A DNA stretch of 64,000 nucleotides from Prorocentrum cordatum (GCA_963575745.1 CAUYUJ010015726.1:1422031-1486030), one strand, 5' to 3'. Positions 27,480 through 39,235 are shown, counted from the stretch's first letter. Numbers and translations: made by a program. The notes: generated by a model from the sequence alone, not told the origin.

Positions 27480-30400
27480 GCCAGTTTGCCGGAGGTTAGT
27501 GCCCTCGCGGCAACGGCCCACATGGGAGTCTGTGCCAAAACATCCGTGGTGGCGACACGAGGAAGGCGGAAGGCGCGCAAGGCAAAACAATGTCTTGGAT
27601 GTGCCCTCGTCTCTGTTGCGGGGCACGCGCTTGCCATAAGTGCGCGCATCGGAGGCGACAGCGTAGCTTCTGGCGGTACTGATCCAGCATGGGCTCAGCA
27701 ATCAGAGCGAACAGAACTGTGCGCTCGCGCACCTGGGGTGGCAACTCCAGGAGCAAGCTGGCCGCCTCCTGATCGTACACCGCCATCGAGCGACTGGCCT
27801 GCCAGCGCCCCCTCCACTGCAACATACATCGGCAATCTCTCCCACTGCTCAAAGTGTCACGTCGCACCGCCGGCCCTCCAGCTGGCGAGGGTGAGGCCCG
27901 CGCCATCCGCAATGGAATCTCCCCCGAAAAGCTTCGCGGGCGCAAGAAGCTCGTCTCCTGGCTGCGCCCGCAAGGTCCCGGCCGCGCAGTCGGCCACCGC
28001 ATGCAGCTTAGCCGTGCCGCGGCCGCCCGTTGAGATGGGCGGGCGGCGGCTGAGTTCTCCCTTCCTTATCTGCTCGGCCACGGTCCATGTCTGCTCGCAG
28101 CTGAGGGCCTGTCCGCTCCTAGCGCAGGTTTGGGCCGCCCAGCGACCTGGCAGCGCCAATTTGCGAACGCGCCCCCACGATGCGAGTGACCGTCAGGTCG
28201 ACGGCACGGCGGCGACGCTGCCGCTGTCGGCGGCGTCGAGAGCGGGGCCCGCGTCAGGTTTCCAAGGATGCGGAGGCGGACACTGCTGGGAGCTGGAGCT
28301 GGAGACGCGACGCCGATCCATCTCTGGGCGGTCGTGGTCGCCACAAAGCTGCCCCGGTGCTTGGCGGCCCCTGCAGAAGCCAACCGCGCTCCGAGTGCCA
28401 GACGCAACTGGAGCAGGCAAGCGGGCAGCGAAGAGCACCACTCGTCCAAGCGGTGCTGCCGCGGCTCCCGGTCGTCCCCTGCGATGCCCAGGCGGCTCCT
28501 GAGTCCCTTTGCGCTACCAGCCTCCCGACTCAGGCCCGTGGTCGTTCGCTGATCTTGGCAGCGACTCGGCAACTGCCTCCCTGGAGGGTCTTCGGGCGCC
28601 CGTTGCCCTCGTCTCCACTCTGGCGTCCTGCTGCTGTCCTTCCTCCTCATGCTGCTCCCAGGGCTCCGCGGCGGCGAAGCTCGCTGAGGGCGGCCGCGCC
28701 CTTGACGAAGGCCATTGCGGCCGCGGTCCAGCTCGGGCAGGACAGCCGGCCGAGCGGGCGCAGAGCATCGTGCGCTGGGACCTGGCCGAACGAGCACCGT
28801 GGAGGCTCTGGGAGGTGCGTGAGCAGCCGCGCCATCGACCAGCGTCCCTGGTCGAGGGGTGCCTGCTCCATGGCGCAGAGCAACCGCATCCAGCTGCTGG
28901 GCCTGTAGCTGGCCCGCGACCGTGGCAAGGCCGTATGCCAGGTGAACGTCGCCCCGCGCCTTCACGTGCCTCTCAAAGAGTGCCCGCATGAAGCCGGCTC
29001 GACCTTCGGACTCGCTCGCGTCCGACGCCAATGCGAGCCTCGCATTGCCCCTCACTGTCTGGCTGGAGCTCGTTGGATTACTCTCGAGCCTCTTCTGGAC
29101 AGGTTCTGGCCCCCTTGGCCCAGGGAAGCTTGGCACCTCCCCCAGCCTTTCGAAACCAGCCATCAAGGCTCGCGAAGGGTCCGCAGCCGCCGCGCCGTGG
29201 CGCATCAGCAAAGATGTGGTGGCCTGGCTGGCTCTGGGTGGCGAGCGCCTGAAACGCTTTGACGATCGCGCCTTGACAGGCCAGTCCGCCCTTCTCAAGC
29301 GCCATCGCCGCTGGGGGCGGCCGGGCCGGGCGTACCTGTGCCCTCCCCGGGCCCCAAGCAGGCACTCCAGGGCCCCGTATAGCGGTCCGAGGCAGGATGG
29401 GGCAACTCCAAGGGGCTGCGCAGGGGGCCCTTCTCCCGCGCCTCCGCCTGCGACGTGGTCCGCGGCAGTGCTGCCCCAGCCAGCGCGGCCACCATGCCGA
29501 GGGCGTTTTCTGGCGCCGCGGGGGGATGCTGAAAGAGTCCACGCGTACAGCAGCTCCACGCCATGCCCGCGAAGGTTCAGCGCTGCTGCTCTTTGCTTCG
29601 GGACGGCCCCACACGCCGCGGAGGCCGGACCCTGATCCTCGCGCGCCTCCTCGTCTCCCCAGCGGATCTTGCCGAAAAGCGCCTGCAAGCCTACGGAGAC
29701 AGCGGATCGGAGGCCTCCTAGCATCGCTGGCGGAGGCGGCCCCCCACACAGCGCCCCAGGCTCGCTCGATCCTGGCCAGGCTGTCGACGAGGGCGTCTCG
29801 CTGCAGCATGCTGAGGCAGGCGACGTCGGCCGCGCTGGAGCTGGCCGCAGGCCGGGCGGCTTGGCCCGAGAGCCGCGGCCTGCTCCAGCTGGTGGATGCA
29901 CCTCGGAGGCGCCCGCCGCGGAGGCGAATGGAGTGCCTGCAGACAGCCCCTGCGACTCGAGCGGATCGCTGGCGATCAGGCCGGCACCGACGCGGAAGGG
30001 GGCGGACGACACCTGCTCCTCCGTGCTGCTGCTCCTCCTCTGCCTGTGCCGCCTCTCCCTCGCGGAGCCCTCCTGGAGCGCACGAGTCCCCACCGACGTG
30101 CCCGTGGCCAGGAAGGTCGAGCCCAGGGGGTGCGGCCGCCGTGGTCTGCATCTCGGTGCTGAAACTGACGATCGCATGGGGTAGCGCGACGTGCGAGATC
30201 GAAATGATCTCGTCGCTTTGGGTCTCCATCGTCGTCGGCTGCAGATACGTCCGTAACTCCCGCCACGAGGGCAGGGTTGAACACGCCAGCCAGCGGGGAC
30301 CACGTTCTGGCCCTCGACGTCGCTGGCAATCTCCTGCCCGGGCTCATCTTGCACAATGTCGCGCGCTGCAAGTAAGCTCCATCGTGGCAAGGCTTGCGAC

Positions 30401-30480
30401 ATTGGCTCAAGGCGCGGGTGGTTTCCCCGATAGCGGGAAAGCACGCGCAAGTTCAAACCTGCACACCTACGGAATAGGAG
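27480..30480 (-). pseudogene. decayed retroelement gag-like region
   Basis: A minus-strand frame stays open for 813 codons, but the protein-like stretches hop between frames, as in decayed coding DNA. The clearest runs are AGFMRALFERHVKARGDVHL then AYGLATVAGQLQAQQL (about 28890-28985), continued after a shift near 28885 by CAMEQAPLDQGRWSMARLL, THLPEPPRCSFGQVPAHDAL and PSWTAAAMAFVKGAAALSEL (28665-28885). Further pieces are LSMLQRDALVDSLARIERAW (29790-29850) and AVYDQEAASLLLELPPQVRE (27700-27790). It resembles the Gag-like ORF that precedes RT in dinoflagellate elements; no RT is found here. At least three frame changes are needed. Confidence 0.4.
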
Positions 30481-30604
30481 GTGAAAGCATAGAGAAGACA
30501 CACACACATATAGATATACACAGACGTATACTGATAGAAGTGTGTGTATCTAAAAATAAATCATGTACGTATAAGACATGCGTATGTTGGTGCTCTGTCC
30601 TTGC

Positions 30605-30790
30605 CCTGGGCCTCTATCAAGCGGCTCTTGCCCACCGACTGCTTGCCGAGGAGGATGAACTGGGGCATTGGGAAGTCCACTATGCCCAGCTTGTCCTCGG
30701 GGGGTCTGGGAGATCCTCTTCCTGCTTCTCCTCCTCGTGCATGCGCTCTGTAACCCTCTTCTGCTCCTTCTTCTCCTCCTCCTTCTCCTC
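30605..30790 (-). pseudogene. dynamin-family GTPase fragment (P-loop exon)
   Basis: Read on the minus strand, a short frame gives KLGIVDFPMPQFILLGKQ followed by SVGKSRLIEA. The P-loop GKQSVGKS (30624-30650) with the preceding hydrophobic strand is typical of dynamin-like large GTPases. Upstream, after one missing base in a run of six G/C (30699-30704), an acidic coil (TERMHEEEKQEEDLPDPP) leads in. After IEA the DNA diverges (GGCCCAGGGC), consistent with an exon end or with truncation. No downstream GTPase motif was found in the window. It may be a stranded exon, a retrocopy fragment, or a real exon of a long-intron gene. Confidence 0.62.
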
Positions 30791-30799
30791 CTCATCATC

Positions 30800-31600
30800 C
30801 TCCTCTCAACCCTCCCACCCCCCGCTCCTCAAATCGATCCTGCTGCTGACGATGCTGCAGAACATGGGGAAGGAACAACAGCAGGATAACGAGGATAACG
30901 AACTCGGGATCGATTACAGATATTATCAATACTGTTGCCATGGTAATTTCTCCTCTCACTCTCGTACTCATTCAATCACTCACTCACGTTCTCCCTCTCC
31001 CTTTCTCGCCCTCTGTGTCTCTCTCGTTGTTTTTCTTTCATTCCACCTGCATGCGAAACTGTGAAGGCCAAGCACATAGTGCGAAGCGCCTCTAAAGTCT
31101 TGCATTACCAGTGGCACGTGCGTGCCCAGGCTCACATAAAACACAACAAGGGGGGTCCCCGATGGGGTTGCCACAGCTTGCGACTACGAGAAATGCTGAG
31201 AACAAAAGCAACGGTTAGAGCAACGTTGGATAATCACCCTGGGAAACATCAAACTGCCACTGCTTTTCGAACAGTTACGCACGCAATCGCAGACAGCACC
31301 TGTATGTTCGTTGAGCGTGCTACTAAGGCATACATAAGACAGCATTGAGCAACGAATGGCTGTCAAACATTCGGAGCCGAAATCCTTGAACCCCTTTGTC
31401 TGTGAGAACTTCTGTTGAAATATTGAAGATCCATTGCGCGATTGGACTCTGAAGTCGCGACCTGCATGAGGGGTGCGTCCGGTTGTCAGAATGTTGACGA
31501 CATCCCGAACGAAACGGCCAGAACAAAACGGATGCGGCAACAAGTCATTGCCTTTGAGTTCTACTCCCTCGGAGAGGTGCGCATGACAAAGCACACATGC
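30800..31600. other. no gene seen
   Basis: TCC-rich DNA (30720-30830), a CTCACT/CTCTCC-rich stretch (30950-31040), then about 500 bases of mixed-composition DNA without a convincing frame, domain or repeat. Confidence 0.5.
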
Positions 31601-31601
31601 A

Positions 31602-31795
31602 CAAATGCATAAAACGCGTGTGGTCCAGCACAGGGCTGAACCTAAACGGTGTTTTCGTTTTCGTTTTGTTTTCGCTTTCCTTCGTTGTGTCCTCAATCCA
31701 CCTCTACCGCAAAACGAAGTCGAAACGAAAACGGCCCACGAAATCGCCAAAACACCGTTCAGGTCCAGCCCTGGTCCAGCATTCGTGCACGCGGG
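31602..31795. mobile_element. MITE-like fold-back element
   Basis: Two inverted arms of about 45 bases (31612-31657 and 31747-31793) share GTCCAGC, GCTGAACCTAAACGG and GGTGTTTT. Between them lies a GTTTTCG-rich left half and CGAAAACG-rich right half that also partly pair, so the whole 190 bases can fold into one hairpin. It encodes no protein. A non-autonomous DNA transposon is the simplest reading; no target duplication is evident. Confidence 0.6.
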
Positions 31796-32900
31796 GTAGG
31801 CTACGAGAACGAGCCCACCCGCAATGCCCAGCCCCCGCAGACATCTTACTTCCCTCGGCTTCCGCCGCGCTCCCACCGGCGGAGCCGCCCTCGCCTCGCT
31901 TCCGCGGGGGCCTCTCGCGGGCCTCGCGCTGGCCGCCGCCAGGGGCGAGAGGTGGACATCGCCATCCGTCGAGGACGAAGCCCTTTTGCCTACAATCGGA
32001 CTTGATTGGAGAGGACACGCGAGAGGACACAAGACCCTCCCGGGGGCCACGTTGTCACAGAAATGCAGGAGGCATGAGTCGCAAGACAGAGGACACGAGT
32101 GTACCCTTGATCTGGCAGGGTCGACCTCCTAATCTGGGCCGCCTGTATCCTCCCGCCCTCCCTGGCTGATCCGCAGCCCTGGCATAATGTTTGGGACACG
32201 TGGCCACTGGGGCAAGGCGCGTTAGAACGAGCCCATCCTCCTCAGTATCTTCTTCCGAACTCTCCCTGTGGCGCCCTGGGCCCAAGCCCCCAACCTTCTG
32301 CTTCCCCTCCTTTTCCTGCTGCTCCTCTTCATCCTCTCTGCCTCCCCCTGTTGCGGCGCGCTCGACTTGGATGCCACCAAGGCGCCCCGCCCGGAAGGGT
32401 CCCGGCGAGGACACGGAAAAAATACTTCTCTCGACGGCGACGCCTCCCTCGTCGTCGTCCTTCTCCTCCTCCTCCTCCTCCTCCTCCTCCTCTTCCTCCT
32501 TCTCCTCCTTCCCCCACCCCCATTTCCCCCTTCTCCTCCTTCCCCACCCCCCTCTCCCCCTTCTCCTCCTTCCCCCTCTCAGAAGCCCCACGGCGCCTCC
32601 AGCGGTCCCCCATGGCATAGCCCGGCCAGCGAGGTCGGCAGGAGGGGAGGCCCAGCCAGAGGCAAGGCAAGGGGGGCCCAAATAGAGTTAAGTCGGGCCT
32701 GTCCCCCTACAGGGGGATTTTGGACGAGAAATAAGAATTATCCCCGCAAAGCAACCTAACAGCGATGTGTATAAGCAGCATATCTGGAAGCATTCCCCTT
32801 AAGATTCAGGTGAGAATCCAATTGTAGAATTCTGCAGCTCTCGCAGTCGCAGTCGCTTTCGCAATGACAGTCGCAGTGGCAACGGCCTTAGGATCCAATG
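31796..32900. other. GC-rich and TCC-rich DNA, no supported gene
   Basis: Contains a TCCTCC run (32460-32580) and a phrase GTCCCCCTACAGGGGGA (32700-32717) that recurs in complement near 34938. Open frames are Ser/Pro- or Glu-rich products of the repeats. No domain is recognised. Confidence 0.5.
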
Positions 32901-32990
32901 GAATCCTAAGGATTCCTAGGGATTCCTGAGGCATCCTTAGGCATCCTTAGGAATCCATAGGAATCCTAAGGATTCCGAAGGATTCGCCTG
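32901..32990. repeat. GGAATCCTAAGGATTCC palindromic repeat
   Basis: Overlapping copies of GGAATCCT, AAGGATTCC and GGCATCCTTA, so that the block is partly self-complementary. It adjoins the CCTCAG satellite. Confidence 0.75.
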
Positions 32991-34276
32991 CCTCGGCCTC
33001 AGCCTCAGCCTGCCTCAGCCTCAGCCCGCCCCAGCCTCAGCCTCAGCCTGTCTCAGCCTCAGCCTGCCTCAGCATCAGCCTCAGCCTCAGCCTCAGCCCG
33101 CCCCAGCTTGCCTCGGCCTCAGCCTCAGCCTGCCTCGGCCTCAGCCTCAGCCTCAGCCTGCCTCAGCCTCAGCCTGCATCAGCCTCAGCCTCAGCCTGCC
33201 TCAGCCGCAGCTTGCCTCAGCATCAGGCACAGCCTCAGCCTCAGCCTGCCTCAGCTTCAGCCTCAACCTCAGCCTGCCCCGGCTTGCCCCAGCCTCAGCC
33301 TCAGCCAGCCTCGGCCTCAGCCTCAGCCTCAGCCTCAGCCTGCCTCAGCCTCAGCGTCAGCCTCTCAGCCTCAGCCTGCATCAGCCTCAGCCTCAGCCTC
33401 AGCCTCAGCCTCAGCCTCAGCCATCAGCCTCAGCCTCAGCCTCAGCCTGCCTCAGCCTCAGCCTCAGCCTGCCTCAGCCTCAGCCTGCATCAGCCTCAGC
33501 CTCAGCCTGCCTCAGCCGCAGCTTGCCTCAGCCTCAGCCACTGCCTCAGCCTCAGCCTCAGCCTGCCTCAGCTCAGCCTCAGCCTCAGCCTGCCTCGGGC
33601 CTCAGCCTCAGCCTCAGCCTCGGCCTCAGCCTCAGCCTCAGCCTGCCTCAGCCTCAGCTCAGCCTCTCAGCCTCAGCCTGCTCAGCCTCAGCCTCAGCCT
33701 CAGCCTGCCTCAGCCTCAGCCTGCCTCAGCCTCAGCCTCAGCCTCTGCCTGCCTCAGCCTCAGCCTCAGCCTCAGCTCAGCCTCAGCCTCAGCCTCAGCC
33801 TCGGCCTCAGCCTCAGCCTGCCTCAGCCTGCATCAGCCTCCTGCCAGCCTCAGCCTGCCTCAGCCTCAGCCAGCCTCAGCCTCAGCCTCAGCAGCCTCAG
33901 CAGCCTCAGCCTCAGCCTCAGCTTCAGCCTCAGCCTCAGCCTGCCTCGGCTTGCCTCAGCCTCAGCCTCAGCCTGCCTCGGCCTCAGCCTCAGCCTCAGC
34001 CTGCCTCAGCCTCAGCGTCAGCCTCTCAGCCTCAGCCTGCCTCAGCCTCAGCCTCAGCCTCAGCCTCAGCCTCAGCCTCAGTCTCAGCCTGCCTCAGCCT
34101 CAGCCTGCCTCAGCCTCAACTTCAGCCTGCCTCGGCCTCAGCCTGCGTCAGCCTCAGCCTCAGCCTGCCTCAGCCTCAGCCTGCCTCAGCCTCAGCCTCA
34201 GCCTGCCTCGGCGTGCCTCAGCCTCAGCCTCAGCCTGCCTCGGCCTCAGCCTGCCTCGGCCTCAGCCTGCCTCAGC
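32991..34276. repeat. CAGCCT hexamer satellite, 1.3 kb
   Basis: About 1,280 bases of CAGCCT units with periodic TGCCTCAGCC, TCGGCC and CATCAGCC variants. Three plus-strand frames stay open over most of it and give SASASA, PQPQPQ and SLSLSL peptides; these are artefacts. Confidence 0.95.
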
Positions 34277-34278
34277 TC

Positions 34279-34705
34279 GGGCATTCAAAATATGACACAG
34301 GACTGGTGTTCTGGGAACACGAAGATCACGAAGTGGCCCACAGTTGGCTCTGGGCAATCAAAATATAATACAGGAATGGTGTTCCGGGAACACGAAGAAC
34401 ACGAAGTGGCCTACAGTTGGCTCCGGGCATTCACAATGTGGCCTGGGAATAATGTTCTGGGACCACGAAGAACACGAAGTGGCCTGCAGTTCGCTCCGGG
34501 CATTCAAAATGTGGCCTGGGAATAATGTTCTGGGACCACGAAGAACACGAAGTGGCCTACAGTTCGCTCCGGGCATTCAAAATGTGGCCTGGGAATGGTG
34601 TTCTGGGACCACGAAGAACACGAAGAGGCCTACAGTTAGCTCCGGGCATTCAAAATGTGGCCTGGGAATGGTGTTCTGGGAATGGATTCCTGAAGATTTC
34701 TTTGA
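34279..34705. repeat. 73-bp tandem satellite, about 5.7 copies
   Basis: Units start at 34279, 34352, 34425, 34498, 34571 and 34644, exactly 73 bases apart, each opening GGGCATTCAAAATGTGGCCT or a close variant. They contain CACGAAGAACACGAAGTGGC. The first two units differ most from the rest. Confidence 0.95.
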
Positions 34706-36130
34706 ATTCCGAAAAATTCCTGAAGATTCCTGGGGTTGACCGGATCTGTCCGGATCTGTCCGGATCCCGCCCAGACCCCCCTGGGGCGTCAAGATGCTCT
34801 CTTTTGACACCACCAGAAACCTATCAGCAAAAGCTGTCAGGTAAATACTCCCAAAAGGCCCCAAACATGTTCAAAAATATATATTAAAAATAACACCCAG
34901 ACTGTTTCTAGACTGTTTTTTAAATATTCCTCCTGTAGGGGGACAGGAACGACTGAAAAGTAGAGGCAAGGGATCGAGGAAGGAGACTCGGAGAGCCCGC
35001 CCGCTCCGAGGCCAACCTCCCCCCCCCACCGTCCCGTCCTGAACCCTGGCCTTGACATCCCCGAGCACGTTCAGGAGCTCTGTGGGCCCCGTCGCCGCCA
35101 TCGCCGACCTCGGTCGGTGAAGCGCGCTCGTCCTGACTCGTCGCAGCAGTCGCCGCCATCCGCGCGCCGCCGCCCACGCCGCCGCCGCAGCAGTCGCCGC
35201 CGGCCGCGCGCCGCCGCCCACGCCGCCGCAGCAGTCGCCGCCGGCTGCCGCCGCCGCCGCCAGCCGCCGCCGCCGGCCGCCGCCGGCCGCCGCCGCGGGC
35301 TGTCGCCGCCGCAGCCGTCGGCACCGGTCGTCGTCGCCGCCGCTGGCCGTCGCCGCAGCAGCGGCAGCCGTCGCCGCAACATCCGCCGCCGCCGCTGCCG
35401 CCGCGGACCTCGGAGCGCTGGCTGGCGCACCGCGCCAGCGCCCCTTCAGCGGCGCGGCGCTCGGGGGCGCCGTCGGCGGACGAGCTCGGGCCGACAGTGC
35501 CGCTGGCCGCCGCCGCCCTGCTCCTCCACCGGGGCCGGAGCTGGGGCCGAGGCCAAGGCCAGGGCTGAGGCTGGGGCCGCGAGGCCCAGGCCAGGGCCAG
35601 GGCACGGGACGGAGCTGGGCCTCAAGCTAGGGCCGAAGCCGAAGCCGCCCTGCCCCTACCTTGCCGCCTCTCCGCCGCGTCGGGTTTGTGTACGACGTGT
35701 GTGCGCGGCAGCCCTCTTTTGACAACGGCTTGTTTCCATCCGCCCAGGTGTTGGACGCGTTTTGAACGGGGCTCACGGCGCCAAAGCGGGAACAGCACCC
35801 CCGGGGCTCCTACGCAGGCCTGCGGAGGCGCGGCCGCTCGCCCCGTGAACGCACAGAAGTCTCGAGACCGTCGGCCCCCCCTCCAGATCCCCGCGCAGGA
35901 GGTGTGCAGCCGCGTGGAGTCCGACTCTGGATCGTCCACCCACCCAGTCCGCGCAGCGCAGCGCGCTCGCGAATCGCCGAGGCAGCCGCGTGCTCGCCCC
36001 GCCCTCTCCGCGCCGCCCCCGCGTAGGCCACTACACGCCAGGGCACCTGGCGATCTGTTTCTGTTCCACGCCCTGCCCTGGGGAAGTCCCGACCCCTCCC
36101 TATAGGGGGTGGCTTCTCGGCCTGGATGAA
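34706..36130. other. GC-rich DNA with CCGCCG runs, no supported gene
   Basis: Begins with GATTCCTGAAGATTTC and GGATCTGTCC short repeats (34685-34770), passes a transition near 34870-34960, then about 500 bases of CGCCGCCGC-type DNA (35130-35530) and GGCCAGGGC words. Arg- and Ala-rich frames on both strands lack any domain. Confidence 0.5.
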
Positions 36131-36134
36131 CTTC

Positions 36135-36315
36135 CCAGAGGAGGAGGAGGGAGAGGGGGGGGAGGAGGAGGGGGAGGAGGAGGAGGAGGAGGAAGAGGAG
36201 GAGGAGAAGGAGGAGGAGGGGGAGGAGGAGGAGGAGGAGGAGTAGGAGGAGGAGGAGGAGGAGGGGGAGGAGGAGGAGGAGGAGGAGGAGGAGGAGGAGG
36301 AGGAGGAGGAGGACC
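36135..36315. repeat. (GGA)n microsatellite
   Basis: GGAGGA repeats with occasional AGG, AAG and GGGGA interruptions over 180 bases. No coding meaning. Confidence 0.95.
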
Positions 36316-36844
36316 TAAGGAACGGCCCGGAGGCCCGAGCCCAGCGTGGTCCTTCTGTCAGCGCCTTGACTTCGGAGATCTGGGCACCCGTGGCCGCGCC
36401 CTTCCCGCCTCGCCCTCCCCACGCCCCCCCCCCCTCTCGGGCGCAGGCGCTGCAGAGGTCTGCGCGGGCGCGGAGCCCTCCCCGCCGCCGCGGCCCTGGC
36501 TGGATCCTCCCGCCGAGCACCCGCCCCGCTGCCCGGCGGGTCGGTCGCGTAGGCGCGGCGCGTCCTGCTCCCCCCCAGCCCCCTCCTCGAGCCTCGAACG
36601 GCTCGCGCAGATGCCAAAAACCTGGAGGCCTCTAGAGACCCAGAGGATTCCTGGAGGCCTCTGGAGGCCCAGTCCTCTAGAGGCCTCTGCGGCACCAGGC
36701 TCCGGGGGGACCCACCTTCATTCTCGTCCTCGTCAGGGCCCTCCACATTTCCCTTCTCCTTCTTTCCCCTCCACCTCTTCCATCCACTTCTTCTCCACTT
36801 CCCCCGTCCTCCTTCTCCTCCACCTTTTCTCTTCACTTCTTATC
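36316..36844. other. GC-rich DNA, no supported gene
   Basis: Mixed GC-rich sequence with a GGAGGCCTCTAGAG short repeat (36625-36690) and a TCTTC/CCACTTC stretch. No domain in any frame. Confidence 0.45.
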
Positions 36845-36909
36845 TCTCCTCATCCCTCCTCCTCCTCCTTCTCCTCCTCCTCCTCCTCCTCCTCCTCCTC
36901 CTCCTCCTT

Positions 36910-36982
<73 letters not shown>

Positions 36983-37208
36983 GCAGCATCATCACCATCA
37001 TCATCAGCATCATTATCATCACCATCATCATCATCATCATCAGCATCATCACCATCATCATCAGCATCATCAGCATCATCACCATCATCATCAGTGTCAT
37101 TATCATCATCATCACCATCATCACCATCACCATCACCATTACCATTACCATCACCATCACCATCACCATCACCATCACCATCACCATCACCATCACCATC
37201 ACCATCAC

Positions 37209-37240
<32 letters not shown>

Positions 37241-37355
37241 GCATCAGCATCAGCATCAGCATCAGCATCAACATCAGCATCAGCATCAGCATCAGCATCA
37301 GCATCAGCATCAGCATCAGCATCAGCATCATCATCATCATCATCATCATAATATT
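36845..37355. repeat. compound (TCC)n-(ATC)n-(CATCAC)n microsatellite
   Basis: A TCC run (36850-36908), ATC repeats (36909-37120), CACCAT repeats (37110-37212) and CAGCAT repeats (37238-37328). Poly-Met and poly-Asp frames on the minus strand are artefacts. Confidence 0.97.
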
Positions 37356-37394
37356 CCATTGTCTAGAGGCCTCCTAGATGGGGTCGGAGTAGAT

Positions 37395-37575
37395 GGGGTC
37401 GGAAGATCGCGCCGCATCGCCGATACATCGACGATGGATCGGCGATGCATCGGCGATGCAACGGCGATGCATCGGCGATGTATCGGCGACGTCGGCGATG
37501 CATCGGCGACGTCGGCGTGAAGTAAATCGGGCTCCGCATCGAACAGCATCGTCGATGCATCGGCGCTGCGGCGCG
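37395..37575. repeat. GATGCATCGGC short tandem repeat
   Basis: CGGCGATGCATCGGCGATGT-type units over about 170 bases, flanked on both sides by a GGGGTCGGAGTAGA / CGACTCCGACCCC inverted pair (37381-37402 and 37588-37604). Confidence 0.8.
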
Positions 37576-37751
37576 ATCCTCCGACTCCATCGACTCCGAC
37601 CCCATCTGGGAGGCCTAGATTGTCTTCCTCCTCCATTGTCCTCGTCCTCCTCCGTCTCCTCCTCCTCCTCCTCCTCCTCCTCCTCCTCCTCTTCCTCCTC
37701 CTCTTCTCCTCCTCCGCCTCCTCGTCCCTTTCGCCGTCTTCCTCCTTGCCC

Positions 37752-38937
37752 TCAGTCCCCCGTCCCTCCCGCCCCCCTCGCCATAGCCGCCTTCCCGCTC
37801 CCGGCGCCCGCCCTCGCGCCGCCTGCCGCGCCCCGGGCGAGGCGGCGCGCGAGCTCGCCCCACTCCTCCGCGACGGATGCTGCCATGGCCGCCTTGCTCG
37901 AGGCCGCCGCCGAAACGGAGCCCGAGGGCGGCGTCGGCGGCACGGGCGGGACCGCCTGCGCCTTCGGCGGCGACCTCGGAGGCGTCTTGGGGGCGGGGCC
38001 CGGGCACTTCTTGAGGGTGGCGCCGGGCGGGCCGCTGCGCGGGCCGCGGCCGAGGCAGGGCACAGCGAAGAACCGTGGCGGGCGCTGCGCGGCTGCCCGC
38101 GGGGGATTCACAGGCGGCGGCTGCTTCGGCAGCGCTGTGCCTGTGGGCCGCCTCGCCCAATCCGGCCCGTCCTGCAGGGCCCCCTGACCTCCGGCGCCAC
38201 GACCTTCTGCGCGGCACAAGCCCCGTGGACCTCCTGACCCCAGCTCAGCGGCTGGCGCGGACTGCTCCTCCTCGCCTCGGCCCTCTTCGGCAGCCAGCCG
38301 CTCCTCCCGCTCTGCCGCGCGGCGCCGCTCCTTCTCCTCCACCGCGCGGCGCTCCTCGCGAGGCTGCTCCGCCGCGCGCCGCTCCTCCACCGCCGCCGCT
38401 GCCAAGGCCTGGCCTGGCTGCAGCGTGCCCGGGGCCTGGCCGGGCTGCTGCGCGCGGGCGGCGGCGGGGGGCGGCATCGCCGGGGCGCCAGCCGCGGGCT
38501 TTTCGCGCGGGGCCACGACGGTGGGCCGCGCGCGCGCCGGCGAGGCCACCACGGGGCGCGGCGCGGGGCGCTGCGCCGCCGCGAGGAGGTCGCCGGGCGC
38601 CCGGTGCTGCTCGCCCAAGGCCTGGCAAGGCGGGCGCGCAGCGGAGGCCACGGAGGGCTGCACTCCGGAGGGCCGCGTCCTGTCTGCGGCAGCGCACCCG
38701 ACCAGCCGCGTGCTCGGGGCAGGAAAATCCTCCGTCGAGGGCGCAGCGGCACCGCGGGGCGGCGTTACCGCAGGGGGCCGCGCTGCCGCAGCGAGGGTGG
38801 CGCCGGGTGGCTGCGCGGGGGCGGGTGGCTGTGTGCGGGGGCGGCCCCCCGCCGCCGGGGCGACGCTGGGCGGCTGTGTGGCGGCCGCGGTGCTGGGCTG
38901 CTGCGCGCTCTGGGCAGCGCCGGCTGCCTGCGCCACG
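37752..38937 (-). CDS. low-complexity Ala/Pro ORF with charged coil (doubtful)
   Basis: A minus-strand frame of 394 codons with no ATG at the nominal start (GTG near 38936; the frame continues upstream as QAKLARVAQ). It is Ala/Pro-rich with one charged helical segment (VEERRAAEQPREERRAVEE). No family is recognised, and GC-rich DNA keeps all frames open here. It could be an exon of a disordered protein or simply an artefact. Confidence 0.2.
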
Positions 38938-39063
38938 CGGGCCAGTTTCGCCTGCGCCTGGCTCGCGAGAGGGGGAGAGAGGGGAAGGAAGGGGGCGGGA
39001 TCAGTGGAAGGGAAAGGGGAGGGAGGGGGGAGGCGGGGAAAGGGGGGGAGGCGGGGAAAGGGG

Positions 39064-39235
39064 TGTGTGTGTGAGTGAAGTGTTTTACCTGCAGCGAGGG
39101 CTTAACAAAGCCGTTGTACCAAAGGCTGAAAGGTGCACCTGAACGCACAGACAATTTGGGAAGAAACGCCATCGGCATGCGAGCGCATACACACGTGCAC
39201 GATACACGCATGTCAACTAAGCTCGTACATTCACA
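39064..39235 (-). repeat. 3' LTR of the copia element
   Basis: Matches the other LTR with few differences, apart from a TG expansion at its outer edge (TGTGTGTGTGAG in place of TGTCAG). The inner edge is TTCACA/CTGATC. Confidence 0.93.

Noticed and set aside
28066-30507. 813-codon minus-strand ORF as an intact gene
   Set aside because: Protein-like segments alternate between frames, so the open frame is accidental in GC-rich decayed coding DNA.
33108-34525. Long ORFs of SASASA/PQPQPQ/SLSLSL peptides
   Set aside because: They are translations of a CAGCCT hexamer satellite, open in several frames at once, with no ordered segment.
34279-34705. CRISPR-like array (73-bp units)
   Set aside because: Plain tandem satellite; the whole unit is repeated with no variable spacer.
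36840-37359. Poly-Met and poly-Asp ORFs on the minus strand
   Set aside because: Products of an ATC/CACCAT microsatellite.
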